Origin: a virus
IMG/VR virus record: IMGVR_UViG_3300045417_000097
Span: 1-20,342 of that record
Reading direction: 5' to 3' (one strand)
Length of the DNA: 20,342 nucleotides
Position numbers and translations under genes: made by a program. Positions 8,059-15,772 of this stretch are shown here, one piece after another (within the stretch, counting starts at the first letter, position 1; every line of letters begins with the position of its first letter). The notes beneath the pieces are model-generated. The model made no database searches. It was not told the DNA's origin and saw nothing but the letters and a program-made list of their open reading frames with translations.

Positions 8059-9464
8059 AAAAGGTTTTTGATCTGCCGGACTACCTGCCGGACCAGACAC
8101 CGAATAGCGGAACCCTGGAGGGCCTCAATAACGCCTATCCGATTGTCAAGGGGTTTTCCCCTTTTCGCGCCTTCCAAAGCATTTCTGATGCGGTTTCTGG
8201 CGACTTTAAGGGCGGCGCAGCAGTTATCGCTGATGACGGCACGTCTTACTTGCTGGTTGGCACCTCGACAAAGTTGCTGCGTTATACGGCGGGGGCATGG
8301 ACCGATCTTGTTACAGGCCTGTCAATTTCGGGACAATGGAGGTTTGCGGGCTTTGGGAACTACGTGGTCGCAGTCAATGGGGCTACGACTTATGAAGTAA
8401 ACTTAGGGGCGGGGACCGCCTCTGTGTTGACTGGCGCTCCTGCGGGGTCGAGCGTTGCTGTGGTCGAACCTTACGTGGTGATCGGCCAGGGCGCAGACGA
8501 TCTGATTAGCGTTTTCACATCGGACGTGAACGATCACACTGCATGGGTTCCCGATGCGGGGGCAACCCAACAGCCGATGCTTTCGGGCGGCGAGGTTATG
8601 GGCCTTGCTGGCGGCGAATATGGAGTGATTTTGCAACGCCGCCGCTTGGTGCGGATGAGCCGCACGGGTGATGCGGATTTGCCGTTTGCCTATGATCCGA
8701 TCACGGAAAATGTCGGCTGCGCATCAAAGGGCAGTGTGGCGCAGTGGGGACGCAGCGTGTTTTTCTTGTCCGACCAAGGCTTCATGGCACTTGAAGACGG
8801 GCAGCAACTTGTGCCGATTGGGTCGGAAAAGGTGGATCGGGCCTTCCAGGAACTTGTGCCGCCCGATGATTATGACCGGATTTTTTCTGCGGTTGATCCT
8901 GTGCGCAAACTGGTGTTTTGGGTCTCCCCCGGCGCTCCGGGGCTGGTGTTCGTCTATAATTACGAATTGCAAAAATGGGGGTTCGGGCGGTTCAATATCG
9001 AAGGGGTTTTCGCTGCATTTACGTCTTCGCAGACACTTGAAGAAGTGAGTGCAGCCAACCCGAACCTTGATGCCATGACGGTTAGCCTTGATGACCCGAT
9101 TTTCGCGGGGGGCAGCCCCCAGCTTTATGTGGTTCAAGGCAGCAGGATCGGGACGCTGACGGGTGCGCCACTTGAGGCTTCTTTTGAGCTTGGCTTCATG
9201 GAACTGGCCCCTGGAAGGCGGGCAAGGCTTAATTTTGTGCGCCCTGTCACTGATGCATCAGCGTTGTCTCTGTCGGTGCGTGTGAGTGAGCGCCAAGGCG
9301 ATGTGGGGGTGGTTAAGGCGGGCGGGGAATATCGCGCTTCAGGGCGCGTGCCATTTCGTGCTTCGGGTCGCTATCACCGCCTTGCGTGGACGATTCCAGC
9401 GGGTCATGCATGGTCCTACGCGCACGGTTTTGAGGCCGACTTTGAGGTGGCGGGCGAAAGATGA
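8055..9464 (+). CDS. Tail nozzle / hub protein, P22 gp10-like
   Basis: Beta-rich tail-tube protein that extends the DNA channel below the adaptor. The 469-aa length nearly equals P22 gp10 (472 aa). The N-terminal L-P-D-Y-L-P-D-Q and G-L-N-N-A-Y-P-I-V-K-G-F-S-P-F mark the nozzle group. The body repeats short beta segments, such as Y-L-L-V-G-T-S-T-K-L-L-R-Y and W-R-F-A-G-F-G-N-Y-V-V-A-V-N-G, like propeller blades. C-terminal segments such as R-A-S-G-R-V-P-F-R-A-S-G-R-Y-H fit outer-tail beta domains. The GTG start overlaps the adaptor stop. Exact equivalence to gp10 is inferred from size, order and fold pattern. Confidence 0.8.
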   Translation: MKKVFDLPDYLPDQTPNSGTLEGLNNAYPIVKGFSPFRAFQSISDAVSGDFKGGAAVIADDGTSYLLVGTSTKLLRYTAGAWTDLVTGLSISGQWRFAGFGNYVVAVNGATTYEVNLGAGTASVLTGAPAGSSVAVVEPYVVIGQGADDLISVFTSDVNDHTAWVPDAGATQQPMLSGGEVMGLAGGEYGVILQRRRLVRMSRTGDADLPFAYDPITENVGCASKGSVAQWGRSVFFLSDQGFMALEDGQQLVPIGSEKVDRAFQELVPPDDYDRIFSAVDPVRKLVFWVSPGAPGLVFVYNYELQKWGFGRFNIEGVFAAFTSSQTLEEVSAANPNLDAMTVSLDDPIFAGGSPQLYVVQGSRIGTLTGAPLEASFELGFMELAPGRRARLNFVRPVTDASALSLSVRVSERQGDVGVVKAGGEYRASGRVPFRASGRYHRLAWTIPAGHAWSYAHGFEADFEVAGER

Positions 9465-9658
9465 GAATTATTCCCGAAACTTCAAATCGTTCCGACTGGC
9501 CCCGCCTTGTGGCGAGGGCGGTCAACGCGATTGGGAAAGACACGATCCGCCCCGCCGCTTTGCAAGACTTCGCCAATGATGCGGCAGCAGCGGCGGGCGG
9601 CGTGGAGATTAATGGCTTTTACCGCACAGGTTCGATTGTAAAAGTGAGGGTTTCTTGA
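9461..9658 (+). CDS. Small phage protein downstream of nozzle (65 aa)
   Basis: A 65-aa protein starting M-R-I-I-P-E-T-S-N-R-S-D-W-P, then an Ala-rich helix and a C-terminal beta-like end (Y-R-T-G-S-I-V-K-V-R-V-S). It is joined to the nozzle gene by ATGA and its stop shares a base with the next ATG. No family is recognised. The size and position recall small tail accessory proteins, but this is inference from context alone. Confidence 0.65.
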   Translation: MRIIPETSNRSDWPRLVARAVNAIGKDTIRPAALQDFANDAAAAAGGVEINGFYRTGSIVKVRVS

Positions 9659-9954
9659 TGCCTACTCTTCGCGTTTCCTATTACGGCTCAGTTGCCGATG
9701 GAGTGGCGGCAAATCCCCTCTCCACCGAAGTCATTACGACTAGCGGAATCAGTGCAAAAACCGCAAACGGCGCGCCATTGGCGGCGCGCATAGCGATTAT
9801 TTCGGGTGATGCAAATCACTGGGTGACTATTGGACATCAGTCTAGTGTTGATGCAACAGGCGGGCCTGCTGTGTGCGTGTTCGTGCCTGCCAATACAGAG
9901 CGCCCGATCCGCCTATTGGCGCGAGGCCGGGGTGTTGCTGCGATCACTGCTTAA
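9658..9954 (+). CDS. Hypothetical virion-type protein (98 aa)
   Basis: Small beta-rich protein of 98 aa. ATG 9658 is chosen over TTG 9655 because it shares one base with the preceding TGA and has AGTGAGGG about 7 nt upstream. The sequence has alternating Gly, Ser, Thr and Val residues, with I-A-I-I-S-G-D-A-N-H-W-V-T-I-G near the middle and R-P-I-R-L-L-A-R-G-R-G-V at the end. The pattern resembles a compact beta sandwich found in virion decoration or tail accessory proteins. No known family is recognised. Confidence 0.65.
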   Translation: MPTLRVSYYGSVADGVAANPLSTEVITTSGISAKTANGAPLAARIAIISGDANHWVTIGHQSSVDATGGPAVCVFVPANTERPIRLLARGRGVAAITA

Positions 9955-9969
9955 CAATAGGTCATCGCC

Positions 9970-10095
9970 ATGGATATGACTTTAAGCCAAAACTTAGGCG
10001 GTCAAGTGCGTATCTCGCAACAAACGCAAGCCTCTGCTGATTTTAGCAAAAGCAGCAACAGCCAATACATCACGTCTTTGATCGAAGAATTTTAA
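9970..10095 (+). CDS. Very small hypothetical protein (41 aa)
   Basis: A 41-aa frame, rich in Ser and Gln, starts at ATG 9970 with AGG at 9959-9961 and ends in TAA at 10093-10095. The stop sits inside the Shine-Dalgarno region of the following gene (AAGGAG 10094-10099). It fills the gap between two structural genes. Function is unknown. Translation is plausible but rests only on spacing and the lack of any other explanation for the gap. Confidence 0.5.
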   Translation: MDMTLSQNLGGQVRISQQTQASADFSKSSNSQYITSLIEEF

Positions 10096-10107
10096 GGAGC
10101 CTTCATT

Positions 10108-11118
10108 ATGCCAACCATGAATGTGTTGGACGCGTCGGGCGCGACTGTATCTGTAAACGTCCCTAACCCGGACGGTCAAGCTGTCTCAGCAAGCAGTCGC
10201 TCTGTTGTTTTGGCTTCCGATCATCCTACGGTTGCGGTCAACCAGGCAGGTGTTAGCGCGTCAGGGACCATTACGGCGCTTAACGCAAACCCGACAAGCG
10301 GGACGCCTACTGCTGGTTCTACTGTGACCCTAAGCCTTACTGGCGCTACTGGTTTTGCCATTGATGTGCGCGGGACGTTTAGCGCGACCCTCACATTCCA
10401 AGGCACGATCAATGGGACTGATTGGTTCACGCTCAATGCCGTACCTGCGGGCAACGCGGCCAACGTGGCGCTGGTCAGCACATCAACTGCGGTGGGCGCA
10501 TGGGTGGGCAATGGAAACGGGTTGCAACAAGTGCGCGTTACTGCGACCGCTTACGCCTCGGGCACAGCAACTGTAACCCTTCGCGCCATGCAGGCCGCCG
10601 GTGTAACAAATGCGGTGTCCACTGGCACCTCGGGTGGGTGGTTTGTTACCGCTTTTGGAACAAACATTCACGGCGGCAACACCGATGGGAAACCCATCCG
10701 CCTTGCCGGGCGCGGTCTTACGAGCAACTATACCCCCCTTACGAACAACCTGACCGCCGATCTTGTGACAACAGTAGTCGGCGCACTCATCCAAAAGCCG
10801 TTTTCTATTCCTGAGCACGATTGGCAATTCGCGCAGCAACTAACCACGTCCACGCCTGTTAGCGCGCGTGCTGCGCAAGCATCGGGCATTCGCAACTATG
10901 TGACCGGCGCGCAATTTTCTAATTCGGGCGGGAGCGCGATTGATGTTATCGTCCTAGACGGTGTGACAGGAGTTTGGCGCGCTACTGTGCCAGCAAGCGG
11001 TTACGTTGATGCGGTGTTTCAAAGCCCGTTGCGCACCACGGCTGCTACTGCGTTGAACGTCAACCTTTCAGGTGTGGGCACGGTCAATGCAAACCTGCAA
11101 GGTTTTTCCGCGCCCTAA
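10108..11118 (+). CDS. Beta-sandwich virion protein (336 aa)
   Basis: Probable minor structural protein, likely exposed on the head or tail. It is dominated by Ala, Thr, Ser, Val and Gly. Residues about 30-165 hold S-V-V-L-A-S-D-H-P-T-V-A-V, then F-Q-G-T-I-N-G-T-D-W-F-T-L-N and L-Q-Q-V-R-V-T-A-T-A-Y-A-S-G-T-A-T-V, a domain that recurs in phage structural proteins. A second sandwich at about 260-336 has I-D-V-I-V-L-D-G-V-T-G-V-W-R and A-L-N-V-N-L-S-G. A strong ribosome site, AAGGAG, lies 8 nt before the ATG. Its place between nozzle and ejection genes fits a decoration or fibre-anchor role, which is inferred. Confidence 0.72.
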   Translation: MPTMNVLDASGATVSVNVPNPDGQAVSASSRSVVLASDHPTVAVNQAGVSASGTITALNANPTSGTPTAGSTVTLSLTGATGFAIDVRGTFSATLTFQGTINGTDWFTLNAVPAGNAANVALVSTSTAVGAWVGNGNGLQQVRVTATAYASGTATVTLRAMQAAGVTNAVSTGTSGGWFVTAFGTNIHGGNTDGKPIRLAGRGLTSNYTPLTNNLTADLVTTVVGALIQKPFSIPEHDWQFAQQLTTSTPVSARAAQASGIRNYVTGAQFSNSGGSAIDVIVLDGVTGVWRATVPASGYVDAVFQSPLRTTAATALNVNLSGVGTVNANLQGFSAP

Positions 11119-11480
11119 TGAAGGTCAAGCAGCAGCGTTTCGTCTCGAATGAGGCGAGGTTGACGCTGTCCAAGGCCCTGCCTTACGCTAACTTCGGGTG
11201 GGACTACATTGAGCAAGTGACGCAAGGCTACGGGTGGCGCGTGTGGAACGTGGGCAACCTGTGCTGGGTCTTTACTTGCGTCGATAGCGCCGGGGTGATC
11301 GAGGTTTTATTGTGCGGCGGGAAGCGCGTGCGGGAATGCCTGCCCTATTGGGAAGCCGCAATGAGGGCCGAACCGGCGCACAAGGGGCGATTGATCCGCG
11401 CTGACGGGCGGAAGGGATGGCTGCGTATCCTGCCGCATTGGGAGTGCCGCGATGGCGTGTTGTTTCTAAAGGTGGATTGA
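11118..11480 (+). CDS. Hypothetical phage protein (120 aa)
   Basis: A 120-aa protein rich in Trp, Arg and Cys, with C-L-P-Y-W-E-A-A-M-R-A-E-P-A-H-K-G-R-L and a C-terminal I-L-P-H-W-E-C-R-D. It shares one base with the preceding stop (TAATG) and ends immediately before the next ATG. No membrane segment, signal peptide or known family is visible. It precedes the ejection-protein cassette and may be a tail or assembly factor, but that is only positional. Confidence 0.68.
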   Translation: MKVKQQRFVSNEARLTLSKALPYANFGWDYIEQVTQGYGWRVWNVGNLCWVFTCVDSAGVIEVLLCGGKRVRECLPYWEAAMRAEPAHKGRLIRADGRKGWLRILPHWECRDGVLFLKVD

Positions 11481-12158
11481 ATGGGCAAGAAGACGACCAA
11501 GACGACGCAGACTAACAAGCCGATTTATGCGGCTGAGGTCGAGAATGCGAACCGTCAACAGCAGGACGCCTATATCCGTTCGCAACCCATGATTAACGGC
11601 ATTTCCGATGCCGCTGGCAGGGCTTCTATCAGCCTTTTTGACCGCTTTTCCAACGGTGGCGATCCGGCAACCGCTGCGGCATCGGACTACATCACCCGCA
11701 CTTTGAGCGCCAATCCGCAGAATAACCCCTACCTTGACCAAATGGTTGCCACGACCGGCGATAACACCCGGCGTGCGGTTCAAACCCAGCTCGGCACCCG
11801 TGGCGGGGTCGGCGGGAGTGCCGAGCGCGAGATCGTGTCACGTCAGCTTGCACAGCAGGAATTGGCCGCGCGGTATGCCGATTTTGAACGCACGCGTCAG
11901 TTGCAGGCCAATGCGGCGGGGATGGCACCCGGCATTGCAGCGGCAGGGTATCTGCCCTTGCAACAGGCGCTTTCGGCGGGTGAGGCCGGTTCTATGCTGC
12001 CACTTCAGGCCGCCCTGGCAAACAGCGCTGGGACTGCGGGCCTGTTGGGGCAGTATCAGACGATTAATGGTAAGCAGGTGCAGACAGGCGGACTGCTTGA
12101 AAGCATCCTTGGCGGGGCTTTCGGTCTCGGTTCCGCAATCCTTGGCCGTAGGGGGTGA
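11481..12158 (+). CDS. Probable internal virion / DNA ejection protein (225 aa)
   Basis: The N-terminus has alternating Lys and Thr (M-G-K-K-T-T-K-T-T-Q-T-N-K-P-I-Y), a pattern seen at the start of many phage internal proteins. The centre is Gln/Arg/Ala-rich and helical (residues about 85-140), and the C-terminus from about 205 is Gly-rich and hydrophobic (G-G-L-L-E-S-I-L-G-G-A-F-G-L-G-S-A-I-L). P22 has an ejection protein of nearly the same size, gp7 (229 aa), as the first of three. The ATG directly follows the preceding TGA, with AAAGGTGG as ribosome site. The ejection role is inferred from composition and position. Confidence 0.7.
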   Translation: MGKKTTKTTQTNKPIYAAEVENANRQQQDAYIRSQPMINGISDAAGRASISLFDRFSNGGDPATAAASDYITRTLSANPQNNPYLDQMVATTGDNTRRAVQTQLGTRGGVGGSAEREIVSRQLAQQELAARYADFERTRQLQANAAGMAPGIAAAGYLPLQQALSAGEAGSMLPLQAALANSAGTAGLLGQYQTINGKQVQTGGLLESILGGAFGLGSAILGRRG

Positions 12159-12160
12159 CG

Positions 12161-12817
12161 ATGATCGGCAGGGGCCTATTCGGCAAGCGCCTTCCTTGGG
12201 GCAATCCCGCAGATCGGGTGCCGCAGGGCTTTGCGAACTCAAGCCTGCAAGAGATCACGATTGACCCGAATTGGCAGTCGCGCGACCCGATGAGGCAACC
12301 CGGCTTCTGGCAGGGTGGCGACAAGTTCACCGGGCGCGATGCCGTTGCGGGCGTTCTGGCTGTGATTGGTGACGGCCTAAGCGGTTGGGCAAACGGCGGT
12401 GGGGGTGCGGTGCAAAGCCTTATGGCAAGCCGGATGGCCCCGCAAAGGCTTGCTGAGGAACAGCGCCAGCGGGCGGCTGAATTGGCGGATTTTGAACATC
12501 GCGAGCGGTTTAAGGCCAGCCTTGCACCGCCCCCTGCGCCTGACGCTTTCGACCGCGCTATGGAACGCGCTGGCATAGCCAAGGGCACACCCGAATACGC
12601 CAAGCTTGCCCGTGAGCACGCGCTTCGCACTGCGCAAGGACAAGATGAAACTGTCGTTGTTCCGATCCCCGGTCGCGGAACATTTGTTGGGCCGCGATCT
12701 GAGCTTGGTCGGGCGATTGGGGTGGGTGGAGGCACACAGCAGCCGCCCGAGACGCTTCCGGCTGACTTTTTTAAGGGAGGCACCGCTGGCAACAGCGGTG
12801 GCAACTTTCACCGCTAA
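12161..12817 (+). CDS. Probable internal virion protein (218 aa), possibly read on into transglycosylase
   Basis: A Gly-, Arg- and Gln-rich protein. R-D-A-V-A-G-V-L-A-V-I-G-D-G-L-S-G-W-A-N-G-G-G-G lies near residues 57-80, followed by a charged helix and a Gly/Asn-rich end. ATG 12161 is preferred to GTG 12155 because AGGGGGTGA, a near-complete anti-16S match, sits just before it; GTG 12155 would make a GTGA overlap. The product resembles the second ejection protein in podovirus cassettes. The frame ends at TAA 12815-12817 after G-N-S-G-G-N-F-H-R, just where the neighbouring transglycosylase frame begins. A +1 or -2 shift would join them. Confidence 0.7.
   Translation: MIGRGLFGKRLPWGNPADRVPQGFANSSLQEITIDPNWQSRDPMRQPGFWQGGDKFTGRDAVAGVLAVIGDGLSGWANGGGGAVQSLMASRMAPQRLAEEQRQRAAELADFEHRERFKASLAPPPAPDAFDRAMERAGIAKGTPEYAKLAREHALRTAQGQDETVVVPIPGRGTFVGPRSELGRAIGVGGGTQQPPETLPADFFKGGTAGNSGGNFHR
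12767..12815 (+). promoter_or_regulatory. T6 run, ribosome site and two competing hairpins
   Basis: Six T residues (12767-12772) are followed by AAGGGAGG (12773-12780) and then a perfect 8-bp hairpin, CACCGCTG and CAGCGGTG around GCAA, at 12781-12800. The 3' arm, AGCGGTG at 12794-12800, can pair instead with CACCGCT at 12809-12815, so two exclusive hairpins are possible. The arrangement could stimulate a frame shift on the T run or control initiation of the transglycosylase. There is no T run after the hairpin, so a terminator is unlikely. Confidence 0.5.
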
Positions 12818-13205
12818 CAGGTTGGACGCAATCACTGCGCAGAGCGAAAGCGGCAGTCGCGACTTTTATGATAATGGCAACCCTGTGGTATCTTCCGCTG
12901 GTGCTCGTTTTGCAATGCAAGTTTTGCCTAGCACCGCCCGCGATCCGGGGTTTGGGCTTCGTCCCGCCAATCCGAATGATCCTGTCGAAATGAACCGCCT
13001 TGGTCGCCAATATCGAGCGACAATGGAACGCCGTTACGGAGGCGACCTTGCAAAAATGTGGGCTGCTTATAACGCAGGGCCGGGGGCCGTGGACAAGGCA
13101 ATCCAGCGCGGCGGTAACAATTGGCTGTCGCTGATGCCGCGTGAAACACAAAACTATGTGCGCAGGAACGTGCGCAAAAATGATCGCACGCTCGGAGCAA
13201 AATAA
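12798..13205 (+). CDS. Lytic transglycosylase domain (SLT type)
   Basis: Muramidase-like domain that cuts peptidoglycan during DNA entry. With GTG 12798 as residue 1, the catalytic Glu is E17 in the ESG motif, M-Q-V-L-P-S-T-A (40-47) is the G-x-M-Q-x-x-P-x-T-A equivalent, and A-A-Y-N-A-G-P-G (89-96) is the third SLT motif. The start is uncertain. No ATG precedes the catalytic Glu; GTG 12798 lies in a hairpin, 17 nt after the ribosome site; CTG 12786 has better spacing. The domain may instead be the C-terminal half of a fusion with the preceding frame. It shares a base with the next ATG. The domain call is secure; the start is not. Confidence 0.75.
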   Translation: MATFTANRLDAITAQSESGSRDFYDNGNPVVSSAGARFAMQVLPSTARDPGFGLRPANPNDPVEMNRLGRQYRATMERRYGGDLAKMWAAYNAGPGAVDKAIQRGGNNWLSLMPRETQNYVRRNVRKNDRTLGAK

Positions 13206-15772
13206 TGGCGCAAACCCAAGTCTATAACGGCTACGTCTATTATCGGCAGCCGAACGGCGATTGGAAGCGCGGTGAACCCGTTGAACAGGACGTGGCCGTC
13301 CGGACTGGTGGCATGGTCCTGCCCGACCCCCCACCTACCCCGCCGCAGGCACCAGGGCGCACGCCTGCGGGTGCAGCAACCGAAGGTGCCCCGAAGGGTT
13401 TTGCTTGGGTTGATCCTGACAATCCGTCCGCTGGCGTTTATCCCATTGCCGGACTGCCCGCTGAGGCGCGTGATGGGGCCGCCCCTTCAGCACAACAAAG
13501 GGAAGATCGCGACCGCATTTCGCGCATTAACCAGCTTGTGCAGCAGATCAAGCGCACAGAGCAGCTTTACCGCGCTGGCCCTGGGCAGACGAGCGGGCTT
13601 TCGTCGCTGCTTGACTATCTGCCGACCGATACAAACACGCAGCTTGACGTAGCGGGCGCGCAGCTTTCGCAGCAGGGCCTCGCGGCTTTCCGCATCCCCG
13701 GCACCGGCACCGTAAGCGACCGCGATGCGATCATGTTTGATCGGGCCAATTTGCCTGCGGCGGCAAAGTTCGATGCGGCAAATGAGGAAATTCTGCGTGG
13801 CCTCAAGTCTCGCGTTGAAGAAGAACTAAAGGTGCTGCGCCAGCCAGCACCACAATGGGGTGCGCCCCCCGCCAGGCGCGACGAAAACAGCCCCGGCAAC
13901 GCGCTTGACATGATCCGCACCAGCAACGGGAGCGGCGGATTGGGTGGCGGGGCCGCCCCCCGCGCTGATCTGAACGCGCAACAATTTCGGACCAACCCTA
14001 ACCCGGCGCTGGCCCGCGCACATGACGAGCTGGTGCGCGGACTTATCGAGCAAGGCGGCGGGCGGCTTGACCCGGAGGCGTATGCACAGGGTTTTGCAAG
14101 ACTAGCGCAAGACTTTGGCGTGCAGGACCGCACGGGGCCGGGTGAACGCGCGGCGTGGGCACAAGCTATAAACCGCTATCTTGATACAGGCGGGCGCACG
14201 ATCCCCACCGACCTGACCGAACAGCAGCTTATGACCGCTGGCGACATATTGGCAAACAATGTTGCCAATAACCCGGTTGGGGGTGCGCTGGCGGGCGCTG
14301 CGAATGGAATTAGCGCGGGTCTGCTAGAGGGCACGTTTCCCGGCGGCATGGCTGCGATGCGCGATGCGCAGGGCATCCCCACTGCGTTAGGTGAGATCGG
14401 TGGCACCATCGGCGCAAGCTATGGGATTGGCGCTGGCGGCAGGGTGCTTGCAGGGCGGCTTGCGCCTGCTTTGTTGGGCGGCGGCAATGCCGCACGTCTT
14501 GGCCGCGCAGTCGCTCCTGATGTAGCTTATGGCGCGCTTTATGGCAACAATACCGAAGGCGACCCTTTGACGGGCGCTACGTTCGGTGCGGCGGGTTCTC
14601 TAGCTGGGCAAGGACTGGCGCACGGTCTTGGTGCGACTGTTGGCGGCTTGAACCGCACGGCGGCGGCGCAAGCGTTGCTTGATCGCGGAGTGCCTGTCAG
14701 CGTTGCGCGGCAGCTTGGGTTGGGGCGCGTTGAAGACGTTTTGCAGTCGCTTCCGCTTGCGGGAGACGCTTCGCGCGCAAGACAGGCTGACAGCTTCGTC
14801 GGGTTCAACCAGGCGGCGTTTCAGGAAGGCGGAAAGCCCATTGGGGCAAACATCCCGCCGATTGCGGGGCGTGATGGACTGGACGCGCTGAACCAGTCTG
14901 TTGGCGGCGCTTATGATGCAGCGACGCGCGGCGTGACTGTGGACATTGGTCCGCATTTTACAGCGGATTTTGGCAATCTTACGCGCAAAATCAGTGGGCT
15001 TCCTGGTGATTATCAAGCGGCTGCTCGGCAGGTTATACAAAACCGTGTCGCCCCGGCTGTTGCCGGTGGGCAAATGACAGGCGAGACCTATCAGCAAGCC
15101 ATTCGGGGGCTGCGCGCGGCTCGCTCAAATGCCGACAATGTCGGTAATACGGGTTTTGAGCAAGACTACCGCGAAGTTCTCGGTGATGCTGAAAACATGC
15201 TGACTGGCGCAATGATGCGCGGAGGCGGACAACAGACCATTGATGGGTTGGCTCGCGCAAATGAGGCTTACGGCAACTTCAAAATCCTTGAAGATGCTGC
15301 GTTAAACCGCGCAAAGGTCGGCACTCGCACGGGCGAGGTTAACGTCTTTACCCCGTCGCAACTTCTTGAAGCGGCGCGCAAGTCAGAAGCCAAGTTCGGG
15401 AACGGCGCGGCGCTTCGTCAGCTTGGCGAGCAGGGGCAGGAAGTTTTGCCCTCGACCGTGCCGAACAGCGGAACGACCGACCGCGCCGCCGCTCTTGCCC
15501 TGCTGGCGGGTGCTGGTGGTATTGGTGGGGGCCTCGGTCTTGCAAGCGATCAATCGGCCCAAGGTGCGGCCTCGGGCGCGGGGACTGGCCTCGGCACGCT
15601 TGCTGCCACATCTGCAATCCTTGGCCTGCTTGGCACTCGCGGCGGGCAAAAGGCCCTTGAACAAATCTTGATTACCCGCCCGCAGGTCGCACAGCGGGCC
15701 GGACAGGGGGTTCGTCGCTCGGGTGGATTGTTTGGACGTTCGGGGGCGAGCCTCGCCCTTCAGGGTTATTAA
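13205..15772 (+). CDS. Large internal virion / DNA ejection protein (855 aa)
   Basis: Probable membrane-channel component ejected ahead of the DNA, like P22 gp16 or T7-type internal core proteins. The N-terminal third is hydrophilic and Pro/Gln-rich. Residues about 345-480 form Gly/Ala-rich hydrophobic stretches. The block near 490-545 (L-L-D-R-G-V-P-V-S-V-A-R-Q-L-G, then V-L-Q-S-L-P-L-A-G-D and S-F-V-G-F-N-Q-A-A) recalls a conserved section of podovirus ejection proteins. A second Gly-rich region spans about 755-820, followed by an Arg-rich tail. The TAATG overlap links it to the transglycosylase. Its 3' end overlaps the reverse-strand gene by 101 nt. No catalytic motif is visible. Confidence 0.8.
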   Translation: MAQTQVYNGYVYYRQPNGDWKRGEPVEQDVAVRTGGMVLPDPPPTPPQAPGRTPAGAATEGAPKGFAWVDPDNPSAGVYPIAGLPAEARDGAAPSAQQREDRDRISRINQLVQQIKRTEQLYRAGPGQTSGLSSLLDYLPTDTNTQLDVAGAQLSQQGLAAFRIPGTGTVSDRDAIMFDRANLPAAAKFDAANEEILRGLKSRVEEELKVLRQPAPQWGAPPARRDENSPGNALDMIRTSNGSGGLGGGAAPRADLNAQQFRTNPNPALARAHDELVRGLIEQGGGRLDPEAYAQGFARLAQDFGVQDRTGPGERAAWAQAINRYLDTGGRTIPTDLTEQQLMTAGDILANNVANNPVGGALAGAANGISAGLLEGTFPGGMAAMRDAQGIPTALGEIGGTIGASYGIGAGGRVLAGRLAPALLGGGNAARLGRAVAPDVAYGALYGNNTEGDPLTGATFGAAGSLAGQGLAHGLGATVGGLNRTAAAQALLDRGVPVSVARQLGLGRVEDVLQSLPLAGDASRARQADSFVGFNQAAFQEGGKPIGANIPPIAGRDGLDALNQSVGGAYDAATRGVTVDIGPHFTADFGNLTRKISGLPGDYQAAARQVIQNRVAPAVAGGQMTGETYQQAIRGLRAARSNADNVGNTGFEQDYREVLGDAENMLTGAMMRGGGQQTIDGLARANEAYGNFKILEDAALNRAKVGTRTGEVNVFTPSQLLEAARKSEAKFGNGAALRQLGEQGQEVLPSTVPNSGTTDRAAALALLAGAGGIGGGLGLASDQSAQGAASGAGTGLGTLAATSAILGLLGTRGGQKALEQILITRPQVAQRAGQGVRRSGGLFGRSGASLALQGY

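Noticed and set aside
12606-12797. Upstream extension of the transglycosylase frame from ATG 12606
   Set aside because: The extra 64 residues are Arg/Leu-rich shadow of the preceding gene and precede the real domain; the ribosome site at 12773-12780 and the domain boundary point to a later start or a frame shift.
12781-12800. Perfect hairpin as an intrinsic terminator
   Set aside because: No T run follows the 3' arm, and the stem lies within two open frames.
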